Assembly (NCBI GenBank): GCA_002495225.1
Contig: DAEF01000214.1
Location: 1-13,147, forward strand
Length of the DNA stretch: 13,147 bases
Source of the DNA: Methanoregulaceae archaeon UBA288
GTDB taxonomy: Archaea; Halobacteriota; Methanomicrobia; Methanomicrobiales; Methanospirillaceae
Direction of reading: 5' to 3'
The notes beneath the pieces are model-generated. The model saw nothing but the letters and a program-made list of their open reading frames with translations, was not told the DNA's origin and did no database searches. Shown piece after piece: positions 6,411 to 12,705 of the stretch. The first letter of the stretch is position 1, and every line of letters begins with the position of its first letter. A program made the position numbers and the translations under genes.

Positions 6411-6424
6411 GAATAACCCTAATG
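6411..6424 (+). promoter_or_regulatory. possible TATA element for tyrS
   Basis: GAATAACCCTAATG is the only AT-rich patch between the SRPBCC stop and the tyrS ATG. It sits 24-37 bases upstream of that ATG. A leaderless or very short-leader message would fit. The match is weak. Confidence 0.35.
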
Positions 6425-6447
6425 CCTCTCTCGCCCCACGTACTGGC

Positions 6448-7389
6448 ATGGATGCGTACACCCTTGCGACGCGGAACACGGTCGAGGTCGTGACCGACGA
6501 GGAGCTCCGCCGGCTCCTCGAGGCGCCGAGAAAGAGGGTCTACGCCGGGTACGAGCCCTCGGGCGAGGTCCACCTCGGGCACATGGTGACCGTGAACAAG
6601 CTCCTCGACCTCAAGGCGGCCGGCTTCGAGGTGGTCGTGCTCCTCGCCGACCTCCACGCGTTCCTGAACCGGAAGGGCACGATGGCCGAGGTCCGCGAGC
6701 TCGCCGAGTACAACCGGCGCTGCTTCGAGGGGCTCGGCCTGACCGACGTCGAGTACGTCCTCGGGACCGAGCTCCAGCTCGACCGCGACTACATCGTGCC
6801 GGTGCTCCAGGCCTCGCAGTCGGTCACCCTCGCCCGGGCGCGCCGCTCCATGGACGAGGTCGGGCGGGCCATGGACGCCCCGACGGTCTCGCAGATGGTC
6901 TACCCCCTCATGCAGATGGTCGACATCATGGCCCTCGGAGTCGACGCCGCGGTGGGCGGGATCGACCAGCGCAAGATCCACATGCTCGCGCGCGAGTACC
7001 TGCCCGACCTGGGGTACCGGGCCCCGGTCTGCCTCCACACCCCGATCCTGAACGGGCTCGACGGCAGGAAGATGTCCTCGTCGGCCGGGAACTACATCTC
7101 GGTCGCGGACGAGGAGGACGCGGTCCGGAAGAAGATGCAGAAGGCCTTCTGCCCTCCCGAGACGGCCGAGAACCCCGTGCTCCAGGTGCTGCAGTACCAC
7201 GTCTTCCCGCGGCAGGGCGCCCTGGAGATCCGGCGGCCCGAGAAGTTCGGCGGCGACCGGGCCTTCGCGTCGTTCGACGCCCTCGAGGCCGCGTACGGCG
7301 CGGGCGAGGTCCACCCGGCCGATCTGAAGAAGGCCGCCGGCGAGGCCATGGTCGAACTCCTCCGGCCGGTCCGCGAGTACCTCGGGTGA
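6448..7389 (+). CDS. tyrS: tyrosyl-tRNA synthetase, archaeal type
   Basis: A 313-residue class I aminoacyl-tRNA synthetase that charges tRNA-Tyr in the cytoplasm. The Rossmann catalytic domain has Y32-A-G-Y-E-P-S-G, the HIGH motif as H42-L-G-H45, the tyrosine-pocket segment Y152-P-L-M-Q156-M-V-D159, and GGIDQRKIH (170-178). KMSSS is at 208-212 (GRKMSSSAGN). The short C-terminal domain (about 230-313) is the archaeal/eukaryotic form. Length is normal and the frame intact. ATG 6448 is preferred to an upstream in-frame start at the SRPBCC end, because family members begin with a short stretch before the first helix. The stop overlaps the region used as ribosome-binding site by rio1, so this is the first gene of a probable operon tyrS-rio1-KH. 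Confidence 0.95.
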   Translation: MDAYTLATRNTVEVVTDEELRRLLEAPRKRVYAGYEPSGEVHLGHMVTVNKLLDLKAAGFEVVVLLADLHAFLNRKGTMAEVRELAEYNRRCFEGLGLTDVEYVLGTELQLDRDYIVPVLQASQSVTLARARRSMDEVGRAMDAPTVSQMVYPLMQMVDIMALGVDAAVGGIDQRKIHMLAREYLPDLGYRAPVCLHTPILNGLDGRKMSSSAGNYISVADEEDAVRKKMQKAFCPPETAENPVLQVLQYHVFPRQGALEIRRPEKFGGDRAFASFDALEAAYGAGEVHPADLKKAAGEAMVELLRPVREYLG

Positions 7390-7394
7390 CGGGC

Positions 7395-8189
7395 ATGGAG
7401 CGCGAAGACGACGACCGGTTCGACCAGCAGCTCGAGGCGCTCGGCGTCCGGGTCAAGGACGCGGACGAGTTCAAGGTCCGCGACAACGTCTTCGACGAGG
7501 TGACCCTGCTCGCGCTCTACAAGCTCGTCCACAAGAAGCGCCTCTCGGCGATCGGCGGCGCGATCTCGACCGGGAAGGAGGCGAACGTCTACCTCGCCGA
7601 GGCGGGCGATCGCGACGTCGCGATCAAGATCTACCGGATCCAGACCGCGAACTTCAACACGATGAGCGCGTACCTGGTCGGCGACCGGCGGTTCTCGTCG
7701 GTCCGGAAGACCCGGAAAGAGGTGATCTTCACCTGGACCAGGAAGGAGTTCGCGAACCTGAAGAGGGCCCACGACGCGGGCCTCGCCGTGCCCGAGCCGA
7801 TCGCGTTCGACCGGAACATCCTCCTGCTCGAGTTCCTCGGGAAGGACGAGCGGCCGTACCCGCGCCTGAAGGACGCGGCGCCCGCGGATCCGGCCGCGAC
7901 CTACGCCTGGGTGATCGAGTTCGTCCGCCGGCTCTACCAGGAGGCGAAACTCGTCCACGCGGACCTGAGCGAATTTAATATACTCGTCGGCGATCAGGTG
8001 TACGTCATCGACATGGGCCAGTCCGTGACCCCGGACCACCCGCAGGCGTTCCGGTTCCTGATGCGCGACATCCGGAACGTCAACCGCTACTTCGCGGAGC
8101 GCTGCGAGGTCCGGTCCGAGTTCGAGGTCTTTGCCGAGACGACCGGGATCCCGCTCGAGGCGGTCCTCGCGGGCGAACGAGAGCACTAG
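7395..8189 (+). CDS. rio1: Rio1-type atypical protein kinase/ATPase
   Basis: A 264-residue RIO-family kinase of the Rio1 group. These enzymes bind pre-small-ribosomal subunits and use ATP turnover to drive late 16S/18S maturation. The flexible ATP loop is S58-T-G-K-E-A-N-V-Y66, the lysine is K78 in VAIKIYR, and YLVGDRRF (93-100) is the RIO-specific segment. The hinge is LLLEFLG, the catalytic loop is H188-A-D190-L-S-E-F-N195, and the metal-binding Asp is D206 in VIDMGQS. All key residues are present. ATG 7395 is preceded by GGGTGA (7384-7389), which includes the tyrS stop and serves as Shine-Dalgarno, so translation is probably coupled. The KH-protein gene starts 8 bases after its stop. Codons for E-F-N-I-L in the catalytic loop form an unusual AT-rich island at 7970-7985. 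Confidence 0.96.
   Translation: MEREDDDRFDQQLEALGVRVKDADEFKVRDNVFDEVTLLALYKLVHKKRLSAIGGAISTGKEANVYLAEAGDRDVAIKIYRIQTANFNTMSAYLVGDRRFSSVRKTRKEVIFTWTRKEFANLKRAHDAGLAVPEPIAFDRNILLLEFLGKDERPYPRLKDAAPADPAATYAWVIEFVRRLYQEAKLVHADLSEFNILVGDQVYVIDMGQSVTPDHPQAFRFLMRDIRNVNRYFAERCEVRSEFEVFAETTGIPLEAVLAGEREH
7970..7985 (+). promoter_or_regulatory. possible internal promoter within rio1
   Basis: GCGAATTTAATATACT is an AT-rich run inside strongly G+C-rich coding sequence and resembles an archaeal TATA box. It would allow separate transcription of the KH-protein gene, about 210 bases downstream. The run also encodes conserved Rio1 residues, so it may be coincidental. Confidence 0.25.
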
Positions 8190-8197
8190 GAGAGATC

Positions 8198-8737
8198 ATG
8201 CAGCAGGAGTTCAAGATTGCGGGGAACCGGATCGGGGTTCTGATCGGAAAGCGCGGAGAGACCAAGCGGGCGATCGAGGAGCAGACGGCAAGCGCCCTCA
8301 CCATCGACTCGGAGGAGGGGCTCGTCACCGTCGAGGGCGAGGACCCGGTGCAGGTGCTCCTGGCCGGCTCGGTCGTCCAGGCGATCGGGCGCGGCTTCTC
8401 GCCCGAGAACGCGTTCGCGCTCCTCCAGGACGAGGACCTCATCTTCGAGCAGATCGATCTCGGGGGCCTGACCGACAGCCAGCGCCAGCTCGACCGGATC
8501 CGGGGACGGGTGATTGGCCGGGACGGGAAGGCGCGCGAGCAGATCGAGCACATGACCGGCACGCACCTCTCGGTGCAGGGCAAGACCGTCGCCCTGATCG
8601 GCCTCCCCGACCAGGTGAAGGACGCCAGGACGGCCATCGAGATGCTGCTCCGCGGCGTCCCCCACGAGTCGGTCTTCACGTTCCTGGACCGGAAGCGGAA
8701 AGAGGCAAAGGCCGACATGCTCAGCTACTATTATTGA
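8198..8737 (+). CDS. KH-domain RNA-binding protein, Dim2/Pno1 (KRR1) family
   Basis: A 179-residue protein with two KH domains. The first has the GxxG loop G17-K-R-G20 in IGVLIGKRGE and the second has G107-R-D-G110 in GRVIGRDGKARE. This layout matches the archaeal Dim2/Pno1/KRR1-like proteins, which bind the 3' end of small-subunit rRNA and assist Nob1 cleavage and subunit maturation. The C-terminal tail (160-179) is basic and ends in tyrosines. GGAGAGATC directly before ATG 8198 is a near-perfect ribosome-binding site. Its position 8 bases after rio1 supports a shared operon and a shared job, since Rio1 and Dim2 act on the same pre-ribosomal particle in eukaryotes. The archaeal role is inferred by homology. 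Confidence 0.92.
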   Translation: MQQEFKIAGNRIGVLIGKRGETKRAIEEQTASALTIDSEEGLVTVEGEDPVQVLLAGSVVQAIGRGFSPENAFALLQDEDLIFEQIDLGGLTDSQRQLDRIRGRVIGRDGKAREQIEHMTGTHLSVQGKTVALIGLPDQVKDARTAIEMLLRGVPHESVFTFLDRKRKEAKADMLSYYY

Positions 8738-8767
8738 TCCGCCCGCGAGACGATCTCTGGGAAGCGG

Positions 8768-8784
8768 TTCCACTGGAGACCAGT
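8768..8784. promoter_or_regulatory. ORB-like dyad upstream of hel308
   Basis: TTCCACTGGA (8768-8777) matches the dyad part of the origin recognition boxes at the right end of the window but lacks the AAA and GGGG parts. It overlaps a second inverted repeat, ACTGG-AGA-CCAGT (8772-8784). The site lies between the KH gene and the hel308 promoter region, so it could bind Orc1/Cdc6 weakly or another regulator. Confidence 0.35.
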
Positions 8785-8786
8785 AC

Positions 8787-8808
8787 TTTGTTTTTACCGG
8801 TGAATATC
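8787..8808 (+). promoter_or_regulatory. AT-rich promoter region of hel308
   Basis: TTTGTTTTTACC and the following GAATATCC are the AT-rich elements in the 120-base gap before hel308. A TATA box here would start transcription near 8820, leaving a leader of about 40 bases. Confidence 0.4.
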
Positions 8809-8857
8809 CAAATGGGCGGCGCTCGTCGCGCGTTCCACTCGCGGCGAAGGGGTCGGC

Positions 8858-11008
8858 GTGAAGCTCGCTGACCTCCCGGTCCCGGCCGCGCTGATCGAGC
8901 GGCACGCGGCGCGCGGGATCACCGAGCTCTACCCGCCGCAGGCGGCCTGCGTCGAGCAGGGGCTGCTCGAGGGCAGGAACCTCCTGGTCGCGATCCCGAC
9001 GGCGTCGGGCAAGACCCTCGTCGCCGAGCTGGCCATGCACCGCGCGATCGCCGCCGGGGGGAAGTGCCTCTACATCGTGCCCCTCCGCGCGCTCGCGGCA
9101 GAGAAGTACGCCGAGTTCGCGGAGGGGGCCCGCGTCGGGATCGCGACCGGCGACTACGACCGGCGCGACGACTACCTGGGACGAAACGAGATCGTTGTCG
9201 CGACCTCGGAGAAGGTCGACTCGCTCCTCAGGAACCGGACGCCCTGGCTGGCCGACGTGACCCTGCTCGTCGTGGACGAGATCCACCTGGTCGGCTCGCC
9301 CGACCGCGGCGCGACCCTCGAGCTCGTGATCGCGAAGCTCCGCCACCTCAACCCCTCGCTCCAGGTGATCGGGCTCTCGGCCACGATCGGGAACCCGGGG
9401 ACGCTCGCCGAATGGCTCGACGCCTCCCTCGTCGCCTCCGACTGGCGACCGGTCCGGCTCCGGCAGGGGGTCTACTACCGCGGGCAGATCCGGTTCCACG
9501 ACGGCTGCCGCGAGCTCGACGCGACGGCCTCGAAGTCCGACGACCTGAACCTCTGCCTCGACACCATCGCCGAGGGCGGCCAGTGCCTGGTCTTCGTCAA
9601 CTCGCGCCGGAACGCCGAGGGGTTCGCGAAACGGGCGGCGACCGCGATCAAGTCGAAGGACCCCGCGCTCGCCGGGTACGCGCGCCGGATCACGGACCTC
9701 GCGACGACCGAGCTCGACCGGACGCTCTCCGCCTGCGTGGCCCGCGGGGCCGCGTTCCACCACGCGGGCCTCAGGCGCGAGTACCGCGGGCTCGTCGAGG
9801 AGGGGTTCCGGGCAGGGGCGATCAAGTGCATCGCCTCGACGCCGACGCTCGCGGCCGGCCTGAACCTGCCGGCGCGGCGCGTGGTCGTCCGCGACTGCTT
9901 CCGCTTCGCCGGCGGGCAGGGCATGGTCCCGATCCCGGTCCAGGAGTACCACCAGATGGCCGGGCGCGCGGGCCGGCCCCACCTCGACCCGTACGGCGAG
10001 GCCGTGCTGATCGCGAAGTCGGAGGAGTCGGTCGACGAGCTCTTCGAGCGGTACATCGACGCCCCTCCCGAGCCGATCGCGTCGCACTGCGGCGACCCGG
10101 GGGTGCTCAGCACCCACGTCCTCTCCCTGGTCGCGACCCGGTTCTGCCGGACCGAGGAGGACCTCGCCGCGTTCATGGCTACGACCTTCTACGGGCACAC
10201 CCACCGCGACACGGGTGCACTCGGCCCCGCCATCGAGACGGCGCTCATCTTCCTCGTCGACGCCGAGATGGTCTCGGACCTCTCGGGCCGGTACGAGCCG
10301 ACCGAGTACGGGAGCCTGGTCTCGCGCCTCTACGTCGACCCGGTGACGGCCGAGCAGGTCACGCACGCGCTCCTGGAGGCGGACGGGTTCACCGACGTCG
10401 GGATGCTCCAGGTCCTCTGCGCCACGCCGGACATGCCCGCGCTCTATGTGAAGGCGCGGGACATGGACGCGCTCTCGCGGTTCGCATACGAGCGCGAGGA
10501 CGAGCTCTGGATGGAGTTCCCCTGGGAGTCGCAGGAGACCTTCTACCGCGCGCTCAAGACCGCTCTGCTGCTCGCCGACTACGTGGGCGAGGTCTCCGAG
10601 GAGACGATCTGCGAGCGCTACGAGGTCGCGCCCGGGGACATCCACTCGGCGGTCACGAACGTGGCCTGGCTGGTCCACGCGGCCACGCGCCTCTCGGGGA
10701 TGTTCCGGCCGGAGTTCGAGCGCGCCGCGGGCGAGCTCGAGCTCTGCGTGGCGCACGGGGTCCGGCGCGAGCTCCTGCCCCTGATCCGCCTCCGCGGGAT
10801 CGGCCGCGTCCGGGCGCGCCGGCTCTTCACGAACGGGATCACGGACCCGGAGGCGCTGAGCGCCGCGGGCCGCGACGAGGTCGCCCGGGTCATCGGGCGG
10901 GGGATCGCGGACCAGGTCTTCGCCCAGCTCGACGGGGGAACGGCCCGCGGGAGAGACAAGAGCGGGGAGGCGGGGCCGCGGCAGGCCTCGCTCCACCAGT
11001 TCGGGTGA
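8858..11008 (+). CDS. hel308: Hel308-type superfamily 2 DNA helicase
   Basis: A 716-residue 3'-5' DNA helicase of the Hel308/Hjm family, which acts on stalled or collapsed replication forks. In order: Q28, Walker A I46-P-T-A-S-G-K52-T53, DEIH (140-143), SATIGN (174-179), FVNSRRNAE (246-254), the motif V region STPTLAAGLNLP (327-338) and motif VI Q366-M-A-G-R-A-G-R-P. Winged-helix and ratchet domains follow, then a helix-hairpin-helix region near 640-668 (LRGIGRVRARRLF). After a charged flexible linker the protein ends in QASLHQFG (709-716), which fits a PCNA-binding PIP box (Q-x-x-L-x-x-F). The start is GTG 8858, just upstream of the family's usual first residues. The next gene, cgi121, begins 8 bases after the stop. 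Length is normal and the frame intact. Confidence 0.96.
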   Translation: MKLADLPVPAALIERHAARGITELYPPQAACVEQGLLEGRNLLVAIPTASGKTLVAELAMHRAIAAGGKCLYIVPLRALAAEKYAEFAEGARVGIATGDYDRRDDYLGRNEIVVATSEKVDSLLRNRTPWLADVTLLVVDEIHLVGSPDRGATLELVIAKLRHLNPSLQVIGLSATIGNPGTLAEWLDASLVASDWRPVRLRQGVYYRGQIRFHDGCRELDATASKSDDLNLCLDTIAEGGQCLVFVNSRRNAEGFAKRAATAIKSKDPALAGYARRITDLATTELDRTLSACVARGAAFHHAGLRREYRGLVEEGFRAGAIKCIASTPTLAAGLNLPARRVVVRDCFRFAGGQGMVPIPVQEYHQMAGRAGRPHLDPYGEAVLIAKSEESVDELFERYIDAPPEPIASHCGDPGVLSTHVLSLVATRFCRTEEDLAAFMATTFYGHTHRDTGALGPAIETALIFLVDAEMVSDLSGRYEPTEYGSLVSRLYVDPVTAEQVTHALLEADGFTDVGMLQVLCATPDMPALYVKARDMDALSRFAYEREDELWMEFPWESQETFYRALKTALLLADYVGEVSEETICERYEVAPGDIHSAVTNVAWLVHAATRLSGMFRPEFERAAGELELCVAHGVRRELLPLIRLRGIGRVRARRLFTNGITDPEALSAAGRDEVARVIGRGIADQVFAQLDGGTARGRDKSGEAGPRQASLHQFG

Positions 11009-11016
11009 TACTGACG

Positions 11017-11520
11017 ATGACAACCGGGATCCGGTACGCGACCGTGACGGTCGACGACCCCGCGGCGCTGCTCGCCGCGGTGCGCTGGATCGGCGAGGAG
11101 ACAGGGACGCGTATCGTCCTCTTCGACGCCGACAGGATGGCTGGGCGGGCGCACGCCGAGGCCGCGATCGCGCACGCGCTCCGGTCGTGGGAGCGCGGCG
11201 ACCCGATCGCCCGGACGGTCGAGATGGAGGCACTCCTCTACGCGGCCGGGACGAGGCAGACCCGGATCGGGCGGACCTTCGGGCTCCACCAGGGAGAGAA
11301 CCGCTGCTGGATCGCCGTGTCGCCGCCGACCGACCGCGCCTGGACACTGCTCCTGGCGCTTGTCGAGTACGGAACGGAGCCGGATGACCTCACTCCCTCG
11401 CATCGCCGGCGGCTCTGCGACCTCTTCGGGATCACGCCGGCCGAGCTGGCCGTCGTCGGCGAGGACCGGCTGGCCGAGCTCGTGCTCGAGCGGGTCGCCC
11501 TGCTCGACGCGAACCGGTGA
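11017..11520 (+). CDS. cgi121: KEOPS complex subunit Cgi121
   Basis: A 167-residue protein of the Cgi121/TPRKB family. The KEOPS complex (Kae1, Bud32, Cgi121, Pcc1) makes the N6-threonylcarbamoyl adenosine at position 37 of ANN-decoding tRNAs, and Cgi121 binds the tRNA 3' end and contacts Bud32. The family signature is the core V68-E-M-E-A-L-L-Y-A-A-G-T-R-Q, followed by R-I-G-R-T-F-G-L with G-E-N-R just after. The first strand (residues 5-12) and the LFDADRMAG segment (35-43) also fit. ATG 11017 is preceded by GGTGATA (11004-11010), which includes the hel308 stop, so translation is probably coupled. The other KEOPS genes are not in the window. Its stop codon lies in a palindrome shared with the converging moaB gene. 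Confidence 0.88.
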   Translation: MTTGIRYATVTVDDPAALLAAVRWIGEETGTRIVLFDADRMAGRAHAEAAIAHALRSWERGDPIARTVEMEALLYAAGTRQTRIGRTFGLHQGENRCWIAVSPPTDRAWTLLLALVEYGTEPDDLTPSHRRRLCDLFGITPAELAVVGEDRLAELVLERVALLDANR

Positions 11521-11527
11521 TCACCGG
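11514..11527. repeat. palindrome holding both convergent stop codons
   Basis: CCGGTGATCACCGG is a perfect 14-base palindrome. Its left half contains the cgi121 stop (TGA, 11518-11520) and its right half the moaB stop (TGA on the minus strand, 11521-11523). The genes abut with no base between. It may act as a bidirectional hairpin or simply reflect similar codon endings. Confidence 0.5.
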
Positions 11528-12009
11528 CCGACGTGGGTCAGGATGTGGCCGATCTCGGGGAGGATCAGGTCCTCGAGCGCGAGTCGGGCCGCACCGGTCG
11601 ACCCGGGGATGCAGAAGACGACGGAGCGGCCGACGAGGCCGGCCGAAGCCCGCGAGAGCATGGCCGCGGTCCCGATCTCCGCCAGGCTCCTGGCCCGGAA
11701 GAGCTCGCCGAAGCCGTCGATCGTCCGGTCGTAGAACGAGGCAACGGCCTCGATCGTGCAGTCGTCGTGGGTGAGCCCCGTCCCTCCCGAGAGCACGATG
11801 CAGTTCGCGCACTCGATCGCCCGGGCGACGGCGCCCCGGATCGCCGTGACGGTGTCCGGGACAATCGCGCTGTACACAACCGGGTGGCCGGCGGCAGTGA
11901 ACCGGTCCCGGATCAGCTGCCCGCTGGTGTCGGTCGCCTCGGTACGGGTCGAGGAGACCGTGATCACGGCCGCCCGGACCTCGACCGGGCCACGGTGAGT
12001 CGGATCCAT
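11521..12009 (-). CDS. moaB: MoaB/MogA-type molybdopterin adenylyltransferase
   Basis: A 162-residue protein of the MoaB/MogA family, which adenylylates molybdopterin before metal insertion in making the molybdenum or tungsten cofactor. Methanogens need this for formylmethanofuran and formate dehydrogenases. The fold begins with VRAAVITVSSTR (11-22) and D27-T-S-G30. The nucleotide/pterin signature is S74-G-G-T-G-L-T-H-D82-D83, then E87, and the second signature is P135-G-S-T. Length is that of MoaB and the frame is intact. The ATG at 12009 has a GGGATCC a few bases upstream as a weak ribosome-binding site. No clear TATA box is seen. The gene runs away from the origin region and converges on cgi121. 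No other cofactor gene is adjacent, so it appears to be a single-gene unit. Confidence 0.93.
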   Translation of the reverse strand: MDPTHRGPVEVRAAVITVSSTRTEATDTSGQLIRDRFTAAGHPVVYSAIVPDTVTAIRGAVARAIECANCIVLSGGTGLTHDDCTIEAVASFYDRTIDGFGELFRARSLAEIGTAAMLSRASAGLVGRSVVFCIPGSTGAARLALEDLILPEIGHILTHVGR

Positions 12010-12127
12010 GGAGGATCCCTGGGTGCGGATCAGAGATGAAGGTTCCAGCTGGAGGTGAGAATCGTTCGACAGGACCGGGAATCCGCGTCCCCGTGCGTCT
12101 TCATGTGGTTTCCAGGACCGTTGACAG

Positions 12128-12150
12128 GGACCCCTTTATTTCCACTGGAA
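12128..12150 (-). repeat. origin recognition box A (minus orientation)
   Basis: Read on the minus strand it begins TTCCAGTGGAAATAAAGGGG and continues T-C-C. It has both the TCCA-TGGA dyad and the G-run that Orc1/Cdc6 winged helices and ATPase domains contact. It is the only strong box left of the AT-rich stretch. Confidence 0.8.
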
Positions 12151-12238
12151 CCCACGAATCGGGCAGCGCGATGCTCATTCCCGGGATCGCCGTCTTCAGT
12201 TCGCTCTGACAGTCGGAGTTCGTGCACCTCACGATCCG

Positions 12239-12325
12239 TTCCAATTATTTTTGATTTTCGTGCCCGCCTGCCTTCTCTGCTCTTCCCGTGATCAGGTTCT
12301 TGTAGTACGAGAGATATATGTACCA
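12239..12325. other. candidate DNA unwinding element
   Basis: TTCCAATTATTTTTGATTTT (12239-12258) and GAGATATATGTACC (12310-12323) are the most AT-rich stretches of the origin region. They lie between box A and box B. Easy melting makes this the likely first-opening site, by analogy with other archaeal origins. Confidence 0.55.
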
Positions 12326-12378
12326 ACTGCCGTTACCACGTTTTACAGAGACGGAGATCGCACTACCGTCTCCACTGG

Positions 12379-12401
12379 TTCCACAGGAAATCAAGGGGTG
12401 G
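12379..12401 (+). repeat. origin recognition box B
   Basis: It begins TTCCACAGGAAATCAAGGGG and is followed by T-G-G. It matches the other boxes except for A instead of T in the centre of the dyad. An overlapping CTCCACTGGTTCC (12370-12382) adds a second dyad directly upstream, without its own G-run. Confidence 0.8.
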
Positions 12402-12487
12402 GTGTCTCCCGCGCCGATCTCCTGGCGTGACGTACTCTCTTCGCTGTCCCGGAAAAGTCGTGCCAAGGACATCCGTCCATTCGATGG

Positions 12488-12534
12488 GATCGATCCGGGA
12501 TCCCCGCGCCGCGTCTCTGCGAGGGGGATCGATC
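12488..12534. repeat. 9-base inverted repeat bordering box C
   Basis: GATCGATCC (12488-12496) is mirrored by GGATCGATC (12526-12534), with 29 bases between. The right arm ends on the first base of box C. It may form a cruciform or bind a dimer, and no function is known to me. Confidence 0.4.
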
Positions 12535-12556
12535 TCCAGTGGAAACAAGGGGGTCG
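12534..12556 (+). repeat. origin recognition box C
   Basis: It begins CTCCAGTGGAAACAAGGGGG and continues T-C-G. This is a full ORB with perfect dyad, AAAC and a five-G run. Confidence 0.85.
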
Positions 12557-12612
12557 TCAAACGCAGCAACGCTGTACAGAAAGATCCCGGCACGGCATTA
12601 GCGCTCCACGCG

Positions 12613-12635
12613 CTCCACTGGAAACAATGGGGTTC
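12613..12635 (+). repeat. origin recognition box D
   Basis: It begins CTCCACTGGAAACAATGGGG and continues T-T-C. It is a full ORB, only about 30 bases upstream of the orc1 TATA-like element, so initiator bound here could also repress its own gene. Confidence 0.85.
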
Positions 12636-12663
12636 ACAGATCTCCAGTTCGACGTGGCGATCA

Positions 12664-12672
12664 CATTAATAG
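12664..12672 (+). promoter_or_regulatory. TATA-like element of orc1/cdc6
   Basis: CATTAATAG lies about 38 bases before the ATG at 12706. Transcription would begin near 12694 with a leader of about 12 bases. Box D and a half site (TCTCCAG, 12641-12647) lie directly upstream, which suggests autoregulation. Confidence 0.5.
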
Positions 12673-12705
12673 ACTCCGAACACCAACGTACAGCTTCCAG
12701 TGCAC

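Larger units (their letters stand above)
12010..12705. other. probable replication origin (oriC) next to orc1/cdc6
   Basis: About 700 bases carry no credible gene but hold the hallmarks of an archaeal origin. Four strong ORB elements are present, one on the minus strand at the left and three on the plus strand at the right. Between them lies an AT-rich stretch, and an orc1/cdc6 gene starts immediately downstream. The G-runs of the boxes point outward on both sides of the AT-rich stretch. Weaker TCCAG-type half sites occur near 12043-12053 and 12641-12647. This arrangement of ORBs around an unwinding element beside the initiator gene is standard in archaea. Confidence 0.85.

Noticed and set aside
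5620..7314. A 564-codon open frame on the minus strand
   Set aside because: It is opposite to the SRPBCC gene and tyrS, both of which are clearly real. It has no recognisable motif.
9064..11016. Long plus-strand frame ahead of and joined to cgi121
   Set aside because: Before the ATG at 11017 the translation is an out-of-frame shadow of hel308. Only the last 167 residues are a protein (Cgi121).
8186..11347. A 1053-codon open frame on the minus strand
   Set aside because: It is the antisense shadow of hel308 and neighbours. Its product is Arg/Pro/Glu/Val-rich low-complexity sequence, whereas the plus strand has the complete helicase motifs.
12128..12635. ORB repeats taken as a CRISPR array
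   Set aside because: The copies are irregularly spaced, differ in sequence, occur in both orientations and match origin boxes. There are no spacers of uniform length.
12055..12669. Short open frames (about 75-100 codons) in the origin region
   Set aside because: They have no ribosome-binding sites or protein-like composition, and they run through the ORB elements.
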